Assembly: GCF_038002225.1 (NCBI RefSeq)
Contig: NZ_JBBOCA010000001.1
Span: 5,084,001 to 5,148,000 of the forward strand
Reading direction: 5' to 3'
Length of the DNA stretch: 64,000 nucleotides
Origin: Paenibacillus sp. FSL R7-0204
GTDB lineage: Bacteria; Bacillota; Bacilli; Paenibacillales; Paenibacillaceae
Below the pieces are notes generated by a model that did no database searches, had not been told where the DNA came from, and was given only the letters and a program-made list of their open reading frames with translations. The position numbers and the translations under genes are program-made. How positions within the stretch are numbered: position 1 is the stretch's first letter; each line of letters starts with the position of its first letter. Shown here piece by piece: positions 16,992 to 25,562 of the stretch.

Positions 16992-17381
16992 TCAATCCAC
17001 CTTATATTTGCCCAGCTTCTTATCCAGAGACTGATACAAACGCTGAATGACACGGTAATTGGCACCCAGATCGCCAAGCGAACCTCTGGATGCTGAATAT
17101 ATATCTACGGCACAGCGTACGGGCGTAGTGCTTAGCACAGATACGGTAATATCCAGCGAGCGGCCTAACGCCGTTCTTTTCTCCAGGGTAATCTCCCCTA
17201 CAGACTGTACTTCATGCAAGACCTTAAATCCAGGAATTTTCTTCAGCGTTGCGGATACTTCATCCCACGCCTTGTCTCTTGAAAGATTGTAATAACGCGT
17301 TTTCAATGCCGGATCTTTGGCACGGTCGCTTGTTCCGTCATGACTGCGAAATAAACCGACCAAGGTTCTTTTCAACGACAA
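16992..17381 (-). CDS. DUF1499-like protein
   Basis: A 129-aa soluble protein. The segment RAKDPALKTRYYNLSRDKAWDE-like, followed by GFKVLHEV and a strand-rich half (DITVSVLSTTPVRCAVDIYS), resembles DUF1499, a small family of unknown function. Strongly basic overall with no membrane segment. The start is TTG at 17381 with GAGGGGG upstream. It lies just after the terminator of the probable 6S RNA gene on the same strand. The family call is tentative. Confidence 0.6.
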   Translation of the reverse strand: MSLKRTLVGLFRSHDGTSDRAKDPALKTRYYNLSRDKAWDEVSATLKKIPGFKVLHEVQSVGEITLEKRTALGRSLDITVSVLSTTPVRCAVDIYSASRGSLGDLGANYRVIQRLYQSLDKKLGKYKVD

Positions 17382-17477
17382 AATTCTTCCCCCTCTTCAA
17401 ATCCCAAGTTCACTACCCTAAGTGTAACACTCTTGTCCGCGGAACAAAAGGGCATTGCTCACTTTAGCCTTGAAAAA

Positions 17478-17515
17478 GGCACCCTCTACCCGCAGTAAGC
17501 AGGTAACAGGGTGCC
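17478..17515 (-). terminator. Terminator after the 6S RNA candidate
   Basis: GGCACCCT pairs with AGGGTGCC; read on the minus strand it runs into TTTTTC. Confidence 0.85.
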
Positions 17516-17530
17516 TTGTCAATTCCATTA

Positions 17531-17720
17531 GAAAACCCGCCTATGCCGTCCGGCTGCAGTGTCTTCTGAACCTGCTAGAGCAGGTGGGTGACCGCAGAAG
17601 TCGTTTTTGAATTCCCCAGGTCATATAGACAGGGCTGTTCAGCCGCGCTTCATGTAGATCTCCCAAGACATTATCATTGGTTCAAAACAACGAGCAACCA
17701 TAACGTACATCGCAGGATTT
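17531..17720 (-). ncRNA. ssrS: Probable 6S RNA
   Basis: No protein is encoded here, but a good promoter (17755-17727) would start an RNA of about 190 bases, the usual 6S length. Its ends pair (AAATCCTGCGATG with CATAGGCGGGTTT, with mismatches). A long inner helix joins GTTGTTTTGAA with TTCAAAAACGAC, and a small hairpin ACCTGCTCTAGCAGGT sits within a CTTCTG/CAGAAG stem on the 3' side. Closing stem, large central bubble and terminal stem are what 6S RNA needs to mimic an open promoter and hold sigma-A RNA polymerase. I have not run a covariance search, so the call rests on length, promoter and fold. Confidence 0.6.
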
Positions 17721-17726
17721 ATAAAC

Positions 17727-17755
17727 ATTATAGTGCGTTTTGACGAAAAAGTAAA
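17727..17755 (-). promoter_or_regulatory. Promoter of the 6S RNA candidate
   Basis: On the minus strand TTTACT (17755-17750) and a perfect TATAAT (17732-17727), spacing 17. Confidence 0.7.
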
Positions 17756-17825
17756 CCTGTATACGCTTTATTTAACGCCGGAATGATTTTCTGTTGACAT
17801 TACTGCCCGGATGATCAAAGGAATG

Positions 17826-18680
17826 TTAAGTCCGCTTGAAATCCTTACCGGCGTCCTTATCTCTGTTATCTTCATCCTCGTCTTCGTCATCATCGTCGTC
17901 ATCGTCGTCATCGGACGCAAGACCTTCATTCTCAGCCGCTTCCAGCGCGGCCTGTTCTTCAGCCAGCTTCTTTTTCTCCACCTGTAGTTGCAGCTTATTG
18001 TATGTAGCGAAGAAATTAAAGAAGGCAAGCATAGCAACCAGCGTGGGAATACAAATCACGTATAGAACGGGATACCGCAGACCTATATAGAGTAGAACGC
18101 CTGAACCAATCAACGTCGAGAACACACGGATCGGCCGGGCGATCGTGAGCAGAATCGAATTGGTTACCACTTCCTTGAACGTCATCTGGTAGTGAACCAC
18201 GATGGAGAAGAAGTTAAACATCGATACGAACAAAATAATCATCAGCACCAGCATCAGGATACCGACGATCTTGAAATTCGGCATTTGCGTCATGTATACG
18301 GTCACATCAACGTACATCACGACAAACAGCAGGGTGTAGATAAGCCCTCCCAGCATGCTTTTCAGATAATTCTCTTTGTACCCCTGAAAAAAAGTGCGGA
18401 ATGTACTTACATCGGTATTGCCCATTACCCATTTGCGCACCACTGTGAATAACGCCGACGTCGCCGGAAATACAGTGAATGGCGCGAATACACCAAGTAC
18501 CCAGTTCAGCATAATCTGCTCATTCGGTCCGCCTGCTTCTGAACCCAGCATGAGGATCTTCATAATTCCTGCGAACAGGAACGGTATCGAACACAATGCC
18601 CATAAAATATTGCTGAAGGCGATGCGTGAGATCCATTCCGTGATGCGGTATATACCGCCCATTGCTCCTTTAAACTCCAA
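17826..18680 (-). CDS. YesL-family (DUF624) membrane protein with acidic tail
   Basis: A 284-aa protein with about six membrane spans over residues 15-230 and the DUF624 pattern (NILWALCSIP, then FFQGYKENYLKS). Such proteins often sit beside carbohydrate uptake genes; none is adjacent here. The C-terminal 60 residues are cytoplasmic: a charged coiled coil (KLQLQVEKKKLAEEQAALEA), then an Asp/Glu run from a GAY-type codon repeat at about 17865-17920. The start is TTG at 18680 with GGAGG upstream. The acidic tail is not part of the family core and may vary in length between strains. Confidence 0.8.
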   Translation of the reverse strand: MEFKGAMGGIYRITEWISRIAFSNILWALCSIPFLFAGIMKILMLGSEAGGPNEQIMLNWVLGVFAPFTVFPATSALFTVVRKWVMGNTDVSTFRTFFQGYKENYLKSMLGGLIYTLLFVVMYVDVTVYMTQMPNFKIVGILMLVLMIILFVSMFNFFSIVVHYQMTFKEVVTNSILLTIARPIRVFSTLIGSGVLLYIGLRYPVLYVICIPTLVAMLAFFNFFATYNKLQLQVEKKKLAEEQAALEAAENEGLASDDDDDDDDDEDEDEDNRDKDAGKDFKRT

Positions 18681-18859
18681 TTCCCTTCCTCCTGTCTATC
18701 TTATGCATACTGCGTATCTTAACTATACCTGTTTGTACTGGACTTTTCCAGCGCCCAAGTTTACAAGTTCTAGGTAAGTGTCTAAGCAAGCTCTGCAATA
18801 CGTCCATATATTACATTGTAACCACAACAAATCCCCCATGCTCAAAGGAGGTTGACCTC

Positions 18860-18955
18860 ATGTCTGCACCTGGCTGCTGCAATCCCTGGACTTCCACTGG
18901 AACAATTCTCGTGCTCTTCATCCTGCTGGTCATTATCAGCCGTACCTTCATCTAA
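18860..18955 (+). CDS. YjcZ-like small membrane peptide (31 aa)
   Basis: Reads MSAPGCCNPW then a hydrophobic helix TILVLFILLVIISRTFI. The size, Gly/Cys/Pro-rich head and C-terminal VLFILLVII helix match the YjcZ-type sporulation peptides of Bacillales. AAAGGAGG lies at good spacing before the ATG. It ends before the helicase terminator, which can serve both directions. Confidence 0.7.
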   Translation: MSAPGCCNPWTSTGTILVLFILLVIISRTFI

Positions 18956-18970
18956 GCGAATCCACAGTAA

Positions 18971-19009
18971 AAAAGAAGACGGGAACCGGTAACGGTTGCT
19001 CGTCTTCTT
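18971..19009. terminator. Terminator of the RNA helicase gene
   Basis: GAAGACG pairs with CGTCTTC around an inner AACCG/CGGTT stem; read on the minus strand it runs into TTTTTT. It also follows the convergent YjcZ-like gene. Confidence 0.85.
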
Positions 19010-19028
19010 CAAGGTGTTCTGTTATGGC

Positions 19029-20696
19029 TTAAGCGTCAAAATCCTGCTTGGCCGGGCGTGTGCTTGTGCTGCTCGGACGCGAGGATGGTCTTCCGTCTGT
19101 GTTACGGCTCGCTCCATCACGGTTGCCTTTGTAGCCGCCCCCGTAGCTGCTGCCGCTTCCGCTGTTGCCGCCATAGCCGCTGCTGTAGCCGCCACGGGTG
19201 CTTCCGCCGCTGCTGGCGTTGTCACGATTTCCGCGATAGCCGCCGCCGCTTGCATTGTCACGGTTACCGCGATAGCCGCCACCGGAGCTAGAACCGGAAC
19301 CTGAACGGTTGCCGCCATAGCCGCCGTTAGGCTTACGCCCGCTGCGGATGTCATTCTTGCCGCCGCGGCGCTTGGCACGGATCGGATCTTCAGGAGTCAA
19401 TTCAATTTGCGCATCCTTATTGTCGCCGGTAAGAAGCTTCATAGCTGCGGACAGCAGCTGTACAGAATCATATTGCTCCAGCAATTGAATGGCAATTCCT
19501 TTATATTCATTCAGTTCACCAGTCTCAACCATTGCCAGCAGACGTTCAGCAGTAATGCGCTGTTTGCCTTCAATAGCCTCGGCCATTGTAGGAAGCGGTT
19601 TACGGGTAATGCGGTGACGGGTAACGCGTTCGATCAGGTGCAGGTGATCCATTTCGCGCGGAGTTACGAAGGACCAAGCCGTTCCTTCTTTGCCGGCGCG
19701 GCCTGTACGGCCGATACGGTGTACATAGCTCTCCGGGTCCTGTGGAAGGTCGAAGTTGATTACATGCGTTACGCCGGATACGTCCAGGCCGCGTGCAGCT
19801 ACGTCCGTAGCAACCAATACATCAATGCTGCCGTCGCGGAATTTGCGCATTACAGCGTCACGCTGGTTCTGCGACAAGTCGCCATGCAGGCCGTCAGCGG
19901 AATATCCGCGCTTCTGCAAGCCTTCAGCAAGCTCGTCTACCCGGCGCTTCGTGCGGCCGAATACAATTGCCAGATCTGGCGATTCCATGTCAATCAAGCG
20001 GCTAAGCGCTTCGAATTTCTGGCGTTCAGGAACTTCAACATAAGCCTGGTCGATAAGCGGTGCGCTAATCTGCTTAGGAATTACGGATACATGCTGCGGG
20101 TTCTTCAGGAACTGCTGGGCAAGGCGTTGAATGTTAGGAGGCATAGTAGCCGAGAAGAGCATGGTCTGACGTTCTTCAGGAACGAGCTTGAGGATAGTCT
20201 GGATATCCTCCATGAAGCCCATGTCGAGCATTTCATCGGCTTCATCCAGTACGATCGTCTGAACATCATCCAGGCGGATGGTCTTGCGGTTGATATGGTC
20301 CAGGAGGCGTCCTGGTGTACCAATGATAATCTGTGGTTTTCTCTTCAGTCCGCGGATCTGGCGGCCGATATCCTGCCCGCCGTAGATAGCCAGTGAACGA
20401 AGTCCTTTGAAGCGGGTCAACTTACCGATTTCTTCAGCGACCTGGATGGCAAGCTCACGAGTTGGCGTCATTACCAGTGCCAGGATTTTCTCTTCTTCTC
20501 TTGCGATCTTGGAGATGAGGGGAATCCCGAAGGCTGCGGTTTTACCTGTACCCGTCTGTGCCTGTCCGATAAGATCCGATCCGGCCATGGCAAGCGGGAT
20601 AGCCTGCTCCTGGATTGGTGTTGCTTCCTCAAATCCTAGCTCTGTGATTGCTTGAAGTACTTTTGGCTCCAAGCCGAATTCTGCGAATGTTTTCAA
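19029..20696 (-). CDS. cshA: DEAD-box RNA helicase, CshA type
   Basis: An ATP-dependent RNA helicase of 555 aa. All core motifs are present: Q motif ([23 protein letters not shown] split over residues 5-28), [34 protein letters not shown], and in lobe 2 RGLD and [13 protein letters not shown]. The C-terminal 110 residues are a Gly/Arg/Asn/Ser-rich RNA-binding tail with two near-exact [12 protein letters not shown] repeats. Family members act in cold adaptation, ribosome assembly and the RNA degradosome. I chose TTG 20696 (product [12 protein letters not shown]): AGGAG lies one base before the ATG at 20705, too close, but ten bases before this TTG. A leader of about 230 bases precedes it. Confidence 0.93.
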   Translation of the reverse strand: MKTFAEFGLEPKVLQAITELGFEEATPIQEQAIPLAMAGSDLIGQAQTGTGKTAAFGIPLISKIAREEEKILALVMTPTRELAIQVAEEIGKLTRFKGLRSLAIYGGQDIGRQIRGLKRKPQIIIGTPGRLLDHINRKTIRLDDVQTIVLDEADEMLDMGFMEDIQTILKLVPEERQTMLFSATMPPNIQRLAQQFLKNPQHVSVIPKQISAPLIDQAYVEVPERQKFEALSRLIDMESPDLAIVFGRTKRRVDELAEGLQKRGYSADGLHGDLSQNQRDAVMRKFRDGSIDVLVATDVAARGLDVSGVTHVINFDLPQDPESYVHRIGRTGRAGKEGTAWSFVTPREMDHLHLIERVTRHRITRKPLPTMAEAIEGKQRITAERLLAMVETGELNEYKGIAIQLLEQYDSVQLLSAAMKLLTGDNKDAQIELTPEDPIRAKRRGGKNDIRSGRKPNGGYGGNRSGSGSSSGGGYRGNRDNASGGGYRGNRDNASSGGSTRGGYSSGYGGNSGSGSSYGGGYKGNRDGASRNTDGRPSSRPSSTSTRPAKQDFDA

Positions 20697-21023
20697 ATTA
20701 TTCATGCTCCTTCTATACAGTGGACATTCCACATGCTTGTCTGTATTCTTAAGTAGCGGTAAACACATTTATAGGCTGTCCAATCATGCCGTATTTCCTG
20801 CATGGTTTAGCGCGTATTGGGACAAAAAAATGTCCTATGATCAGGCCACTACTTACACCTGACAATTGCAGCTTCGCATTCTAAGCAATGCAAAAATACC
20901 ATTGTAACGTCCTACTCAAGAATATCCTATACATTATATCACAAACCCAATCAGGAATACCAGTGTATTCCTTACTTTCATTACTTACATGACACTCACA
21001 CTATACTTCAGAGGTGAATTTGC
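20697..21023. other. Helicase leader and divergent promoter region
   Basis: No ORF. On the minus strand an extended -10 (TGATATAAT, 20941-20933) would give a leader of about 230 bases before the helicase start, including the hairpin GGACA/TGTCC at 20820-20835. Long leaders are common for cold-induced DEAD-box genes. The yitT promoter must lie at the right end. Confidence 0.45.
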
Positions 21024-21851
21024 TTGGTTAAACTAAGATTATTCGGGAGCTTTCTTGCCGTTCTTTTCGGGTCAGCGATGATCGCAAGCGGCTTTAATCT
21101 GTTCCTGATCCCCCACAGACTGCTCAGCGGAGGCGTATCCGGCCTTGCCATGCTGGCCGGTTATTTTACTCCTTTTAACATCAGCTTACTGTATTTACTC
21201 TTCAATATCCCGCTGCTTGCTGCCGGATGGTTCCAGCTCGGCCGGAGATTTATCATTCTGAGCATTGTCTCTGTAGGAGCAACAACCTGGTTGATGACAG
21301 TCGTGCCTGTCGTTCAGGTGTCCTCGGATATGCTGCTCGCCTCTGTATTCGGAGGGGTGCTTGTAGGTGTCGGGGCTGGTGTATCCTTCCGCGTAGGAGG
21401 CTCCTCGGGCGGCTTCGATATTCTGGGCTCTATTATAACACGGTACCGGGACTTCCCGGTAGGCAGTGTGCTGGTCGGCCTCAACGGTCTCGTCATTCTT
21501 GCTGCGGCTTATTTTGACGACAACTGGAATCTGGCGCTTGCATCTATGGTGTCTATTTACGTCACTGGTAAGGTGGTCGACCTGATCCATATCAGCCACA
21601 TCAAAGTTACCGTGTACATCATCACCAACCGGACTGATGAGCTGCTGCAGCAATTGCTGGGCCTTCAGCGCGGAGTTACAAAATTCAAGACAGAAGGTGC
21701 TTATTCTCATGTGGAACGGGACATGCTAATGACAGTGACCACACGGTATGAGCTTGCAGAGCTGAAACGCATTATCAAAACAAGCGACCCGCAGGCTTTT
21801 GTGAATATTGTTGAAACAGTCGGTGTGATGGGCTCTTTCCGCAAACGGTAA
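21024..21851 (+). CDS. YitT-family membrane protein
   Basis: A 275-aa protein with five or six membrane spans (DUF161/YitT_membrane: SAMIASGFNLFLIPHRLLSGG and SFRVGGSSGGFDIL), followed by a cytoplasmic DUF2179 domain (about 205-270, KVTVYIITNRTDELLQQLL, then VETVGVMGSF). This architecture is common in Firmicutes; a transport or sensing role is assumed but not shown. The start is TTG at 21024 with GAGGTGA upstream. Divergent from the helicase. Confidence 0.9.
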   Translation: MVKLRLFGSFLAVLFGSAMIASGFNLFLIPHRLLSGGVSGLAMLAGYFTPFNISLLYLLFNIPLLAAGWFQLGRRFIILSIVSVGATTWLMTVVPVVQVSSDMLLASVFGGVLVGVGAGVSFRVGGSSGGFDILGSIITRYRDFPVGSVLVGLNGLVILAAAYFDDNWNLALASMVSIYVTGKVVDLIHISHIKVTVYIITNRTDELLQQLLGLQRGVTKFKTEGAYSHVERDMLMTVTTRYELAELKRIIKTSDPQAFVNIVETVGVMGSFRKR

Positions 21852-22020
21852 TTCATAAGAAAATGCTTATCCGTTCAAATTATGTTATATTATAGCTACG
21901 CAGGACCTTAACAATTTCATGAAGATTGTGATTTACCCTCTTTTTTCCAGGCACTTCGTTTTTCCGGGTGGACCCTGAATTCTGATTCAGTTCGATTCGA
22001 AAAAGGAAAGGGTGATTGTT

Positions 22021-22215
22021 GTGGAAATGGAAACGGTAAAACTGTCAGCAATCGTCATGAGGTGGTATCCGGATATGATACCGTTCCTGAAGCAGGACGA
22101 ACTCAATTCTGTAATCGTACTGCGTGACGGTCTGAGTATTCTGGAACCGGCAGATGCTATGGATATCATCCATTACAGCATTTGCGAGCATCAGAATTCT
22201 GCGTATCTTCATTGA
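22021..22215 (+). CDS. Small hypothetical protein (64 aa)
   Basis: I do not recognise it. The product MEMETVKLSAIVMRWYPDM continues with FLKQDELNSVIVLRDGLSIL and a Cys/His-containing tail. It is soluble, compact and free of low-complexity sequence. I chose GTG 22021 with AAAGGAAAGG nine bases upstream; GTG 22012 and ATG 22027 are alternatives. It is followed closely by a strong terminator, which supports a real gene. Confidence 0.6.
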   Translation: MEMETVKLSAIVMRWYPDMIPFLKQDELNSVIVLRDGLSILEPADAMDIIHYSICEHQNSAYLH

Positions 22216-22247
22216 GCAAGCTGCCCTAAAGAGCAAGTTGTAATAGT

Positions 22248-22289
22248 TGCCGCCCTGGTCATTGGCCTTCGTGCCAGTCCGGGGCGGCA
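22248..22289 (+). terminator. Terminator of the 64-aa gene
   Basis: TGCCGCCC pairs with GGGGCGGCA, with an inner TGG/CC extension, then TTTACTTTT. Confidence 0.8.
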
Positions 22290-22456
22290 TTTACTTTTAT
22301 ATTCAGCGGTTCAAAATCTGTACATCCCGTTTATAAACAACAAGAGCGGAAAGATGACATCAAAAAATTACGGGTATTGTTACAAGTCTGTTCTTTTTGG
22401 GTGCATCCGTTACCTTATACTTTATAAGGAATGTACATAAAGGGAGCGAATAAGAA

Positions 22457-23686
22457 ATGAATATCACCTGGGCTTTACTGATGATGGCACTGGGAGGCGT
22501 GGGTGTCCCGAATCAAGGACATGAAGCCGATGTGGCAGCAGTACTGCAGAGCGCCATGAATCCCCCCATCGTCTCAGAACACACAACGAATCCGGACGCA
22601 GCAGCATCACCGAACGGCGGCGGCACTGCCTCTCCTGCACCTTCACCAAGCGCATCGCCGGAGACAGCACGTATTGCCGATCCGCAGCCGGATGCTCCCA
22701 AGGTTAAAGGGATATACGTGACTGCCTACAGCGCCGGGGGCGCACGGATGGAGACACTGCTTGCCCTGCTGGACAAAACTGAGCTCAACTCCATGGTCAT
22801 CGATATTAAGGATGATGCCGGATATATCACCTACAAGACGGACAATGCTGAGCTTCAGCAAATGGGACATCCCCAGCCGTTCATAGGGGATATCAACAAG
22901 CTGATGACCCGCCTGAAGGAGCATGATGTATACCCGATTGCGCGGATCGTAGTATTCAAGGATTCAGTACTCGCCAAGAAGAACAAGGAATTATCCTTCG
23001 TCAACAAAGACGGCTCTGTCTGGGCCAACAAGGGCGGAGACAGCTTCGTCAATCCTTATAATGAAAATGTGTGGAAGTATAACGTAGACATTGCCAAGGA
23101 GGCCGTTAAGCTTGGGTTCAAGGAAATCCAGTTTGACTATGTACGCTTCCCTGAAGGCTTCGAGAAGCGTGCGGACACTCTGAAATACACCAAGAGCGAC
23201 AGACCGCGCGTGGAAATCATCGCCGACTTTGTCAAGTATGCCAAAGCTGAGCTGGCCCCGCTGGGAGTTCGGATCTCTGTGGATATCTTCGGCTATGCCG
23301 CCTCGGTACCTGCTGCAGAAGGCATCGGCCAGGATTTCGTGAAGATCTCCAAGAATGTTGATGTCATCAGCCCGATGGTCTATCCGAGCCATTATTCCAC
23401 CGGCTGGTTCGATGTGAAGGATCCGGACAAAGACCCTTATGCTACAATTAAGGGCTCAATGGTCGATACACACAAGAAGTTGAATCCGCTAGGCAGCTTC
23501 AAACCGGTGATCCGCCCATGGATTCAGGATTTCACCGCCAGCTGGCTGGGCAGCGGGCATTATGTCAAATACGGCAAGAAGCAGGTTGAAGATCAGATCC
23601 GTGCCTTGAAGGATCAGAATATCGACGAATTCCTGCTTTGGAATGCCAATAACCGCTATACCGCCGATGTGAAATACGACCAATAA
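22457..23686 (+). CDS. Putative glycoside hydrolase (DUF4015), exported
   Basis: A 409-aa protein. Residues 1-25 are hydrophobic but lack the usual basic start, so export is likely but not certain; a Ser/Pro/Ala linker follows (about 45-75). The catalytic-like TIM barrel of DUF4015 spans about 80-400: GIYVTAYSAGG, the acidic strand VIDIKDDAGYI, IQFDYVRFPEG with a candidate catalytic Asp, and VDIFGYAAS, VISPMVYPSHY. The substrate of this family is not established; polysaccharide of the cell wall or exopolysaccharide is plausible. It has its own terminator. Confidence 0.85.
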   Translation: MNITWALLMMALGGVGVPNQGHEADVAAVLQSAMNPPIVSEHTTNPDAAASPNGGGTASPAPSPSASPETARIADPQPDAPKVKGIYVTAYSAGGARMETLLALLDKTELNSMVIDIKDDAGYITYKTDNAELQQMGHPQPFIGDINKLMTRLKEHDVYPIARIVVFKDSVLAKKNKELSFVNKDGSVWANKGGDSFVNPYNENVWKYNVDIAKEAVKLGFKEIQFDYVRFPEGFEKRADTLKYTKSDRPRVEIIADFVKYAKAELAPLGVRISVDIFGYAASVPAAEGIGQDFVKISKNVDVISPMVYPSHYSTGWFDVKDPDKDPYATIKGSMVDTHKKLNPLGSFKPVIRPWIQDFTASWLGSGHYVKYGKKQVEDQIRALKDQNIDEFLLWNANNRYTADVKYDQ

Positions 23687-23732
23687 GCTTTCTGCAATTA
23701 TCCGGATGTATCTATAGCCGCAAGATATCCAG

Positions 23733-23757
23733 AGCCCGGCAGCTGCCGGGCTTTTTA
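23733..23757 (+). terminator. Terminator of the DUF4015 gene
   Basis: A 20-base perfect palindrome, AGCCCGGCAGCTGCCGGGCT, followed by TTTTTA. Confidence 0.85.
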
Positions 23758-23819
23758 CTGGGACTATTTACACTGGGAATATAAGTATCTAAAATTAAGA
23801 TAACGGGGCATTGATAATT

Positions 23820-25175
23820 ATGAAACAGACTTCCTCCATTAAACAAAAGGCCGGGCAATTCCTGCATATATTGCTTCCGATTCTGATTACTCAAATTGCC
23901 TTGTCGGCCATTACCTTCTTCGACACCAATATGTCCGGCAAATTCGGTACGAATGATCTGGCCGGCGTAGCCATCGGCACAAGCTTGTGGATTCCGATCC
24001 AGACAGGCCTCAGCGGTATTCTTATGGGGATAACGCCCATTGTGTCTCATCTCCTCGGCAGCAAGCGGGGCAAGGATGTGGCTAATCAGGTAATGCAGGG
24101 CATTTGGCTCTCCCTGATCGTATCCGTGCTCGTGCTGATTCTTGGCAGCCTCGCTCTCACACCGATCTTGAATTTCATGAATCTGGAGCCTGCGGTACGC
24201 AATATTGCCTTCCGCTTCCTCGGTGCCATCTCCTTCGGCATTATCCCGCTGTTCGGCTACACCGTTGTCCGCAGCTGCATTGATGCCCTGGGCCAGACCC
24301 GTGTCTCCATGTTCATCACCCTGATTGCCCTGCCGGTCAATGTGGGGCTTAACTATCTGCTGATCTTCGGCAACTTCGGCTTCCCCCGCCTTGGCGGAGT
24401 AGGCGCAGGCGTTGCCTCTGCGATCACGTATTGGGTCATCTTCCTGATTGCCCTGGTCTTCGTCTACCGGGCCGAGCCTTTCCGTAACCTGCAGATTTTC
24501 CGTAAATTTCACGCGTTGTCCCTGGTAAGCCTCAAGGAGTTGCTGAAGATTGGTGTGCCGATCGGCTTTTCAATCTTTTTCGAGACGGCGGTGTTCTCGG
24601 CTGTAACCCTGCTGATGAGCCGCTTCGATACCATTACAATCGCTGCCCATCAGGCCGCCATTAACTTCGCATCCACCCTCTACATGATTCCGCTGAGCAT
24701 CTGCATGAGTCTGACGATTCTCGTCGGCTTCGAGAGCGGATCCGGCCGGCTGAAGGATGCACGCCAGTATGGCATTATGGGCATTGGTACGGCGGCTGTC
24801 CTCTCCCTGCTCACAGCACTGGTGTTGCTCTTCGCCGGGAATCATGTGGCCGGGCTGTATTCGGATGACCATGAGGTTATCTCGCTGATCCAGCATTTCC
24901 TGATCTATGCGATCTTCTTCCAGATCTCCGACGCTATCGCAACCCCGACCCAAGGCGTGCTGCGGGGATATAAGGATGTTAATCCTGCGTTCGTCATCTG
25001 CTTCATTGCCTATTGGGTGATCGGTCTGCCCGTCGGATACGTGCTCGCCACTTACACTGAGCTTGGGGCCTACGGCTACTGGATTGGCCTCATTACGGGC
25101 CTTGGAATCGGTGCAATCCTGCTGCTGGCCCGGCTCGTCAGGGTGCAGCGCAGATTCGCCCCGGAGAAGGCATAA
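23820..25175 (+). CDS. MATE-family efflux transporter
   Basis: A 451-aa protein with twelve predicted membrane spans in two similar halves, the mark of MATE (NorM-type) drug/sodium or proton antiporters. Typical segments are FFDTNMSGKFGTNDLAGVAI, QTGLSGILMGITPIVSHLLG in the first half and IAAHQAAINFASTLYMIPLS, ATPTQGVLRGYKDVNP in the second. ATG 23820 is preferred to the in-frame TTG at 23811; neither has a strong ribosome-binding site. Exports cationic toxins; substrate unknown. Confidence 0.92.
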   Translation: MKQTSSIKQKAGQFLHILLPILITQIALSAITFFDTNMSGKFGTNDLAGVAIGTSLWIPIQTGLSGILMGITPIVSHLLGSKRGKDVANQVMQGIWLSLIVSVLVLILGSLALTPILNFMNLEPAVRNIAFRFLGAISFGIIPLFGYTVVRSCIDALGQTRVSMFITLIALPVNVGLNYLLIFGNFGFPRLGGVGAGVASAITYWVIFLIALVFVYRAEPFRNLQIFRKFHALSLVSLKELLKIGVPIGFSIFFETAVFSAVTLLMSRFDTITIAAHQAAINFASTLYMIPLSICMSLTILVGFESGSGRLKDARQYGIMGIGTAAVLSLLTALVLLFAGNHVAGLYSDDHEVISLIQHFLIYAIFFQISDAIATPTQGVLRGYKDVNPAFVICFIAYWVIGLPVGYVLATYTELGAYGYWIGLITGLGIGAILLLARLVRVQRRFAPEKA

Positions 25176-25236
25176 TTCCCCACAGCAAAGTGAAGCTATA
25201 GCTTCAATGTATACTCAATTCTTGTATGGTAATAAA

Positions 25237-25280
25237 AACAGCCACAGACATTCGGGAGATCCCCTTCGTCTGTGGCTGTT
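25237..25280. terminator. Bidirectional terminator between the MATE and cstR genes
   Basis: AACAGCCACAGAC pairs with GTCTGTGGCTGTT, flanked by A and T runs. Confidence 0.85.
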
Positions 25281-25285
25281 CTTCA

Positions 25286-25546
25286 TCACCGGCTTTTTAC
25301 AAGCAGATCCACCGCTTCCTTAATCACTTGCTCAGGGGAATTCCCCTTCGCCAGCTCTTCCTGGATACAGTGCTCCAGATTGTCTCCGATCACTGCACCA
25401 ATAGAACGGTCTACAGCTGTCCGGATCGCTGTCAACTGAGTCACAATCTCACGGCAATCCTTGCCTTCCTCCAGCATCCCCAGCACTCCCCTTACCTGAC
25501 CTTCAATACGTTTCAAGCGGTTGGTAATGGCTTTATCATATTCCAC
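25286..25546 (-). CDS. cstR: CsoR/FrmR-family repressor, CstR type (persulfide sensor)
   Basis: An 86-aa all-helical DNA-binding repressor. Cys31 (GKDCREIV) and Cys60 (NLEHCIQEE) lie at the same positions as the two sensing cysteines of Staphylococcus aureus CstR. The copper-ligand His that CsoR has four residues before the second Cys is Asn56 here, which argues against copper sensing and for cross-linking by persulfides. The start is GTG at 25546 with GGGAG upstream. It lies 16 bases after the sulfur-handling fusion gene, and CsoR-type operators stand in front of that gene, so it is probably autoregulated in one operon. Confidence 0.88.
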   Translation of the reverse strand: MEYDKAITNRLKRIEGQVRGVLGMLEEGKDCREIVTQLTAIRTAVDRSIGAVIGDNLEHCIQEELAKGNSPEQVIKEAVDLLVKSR

Positions 25547-25562
25547 TGTCGATCAGCTCCCT

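Noticed and set aside
17836..18090. Poly-Ser ORF on the plus strand
   Set aside because: It is the antisense shadow of the Asp-coding repeat in the yesL gene.
19022..19378. Ala/Thr-rich ORF
   Set aside because: Shadow frame of the helicase's Gly-rich repeat tail.
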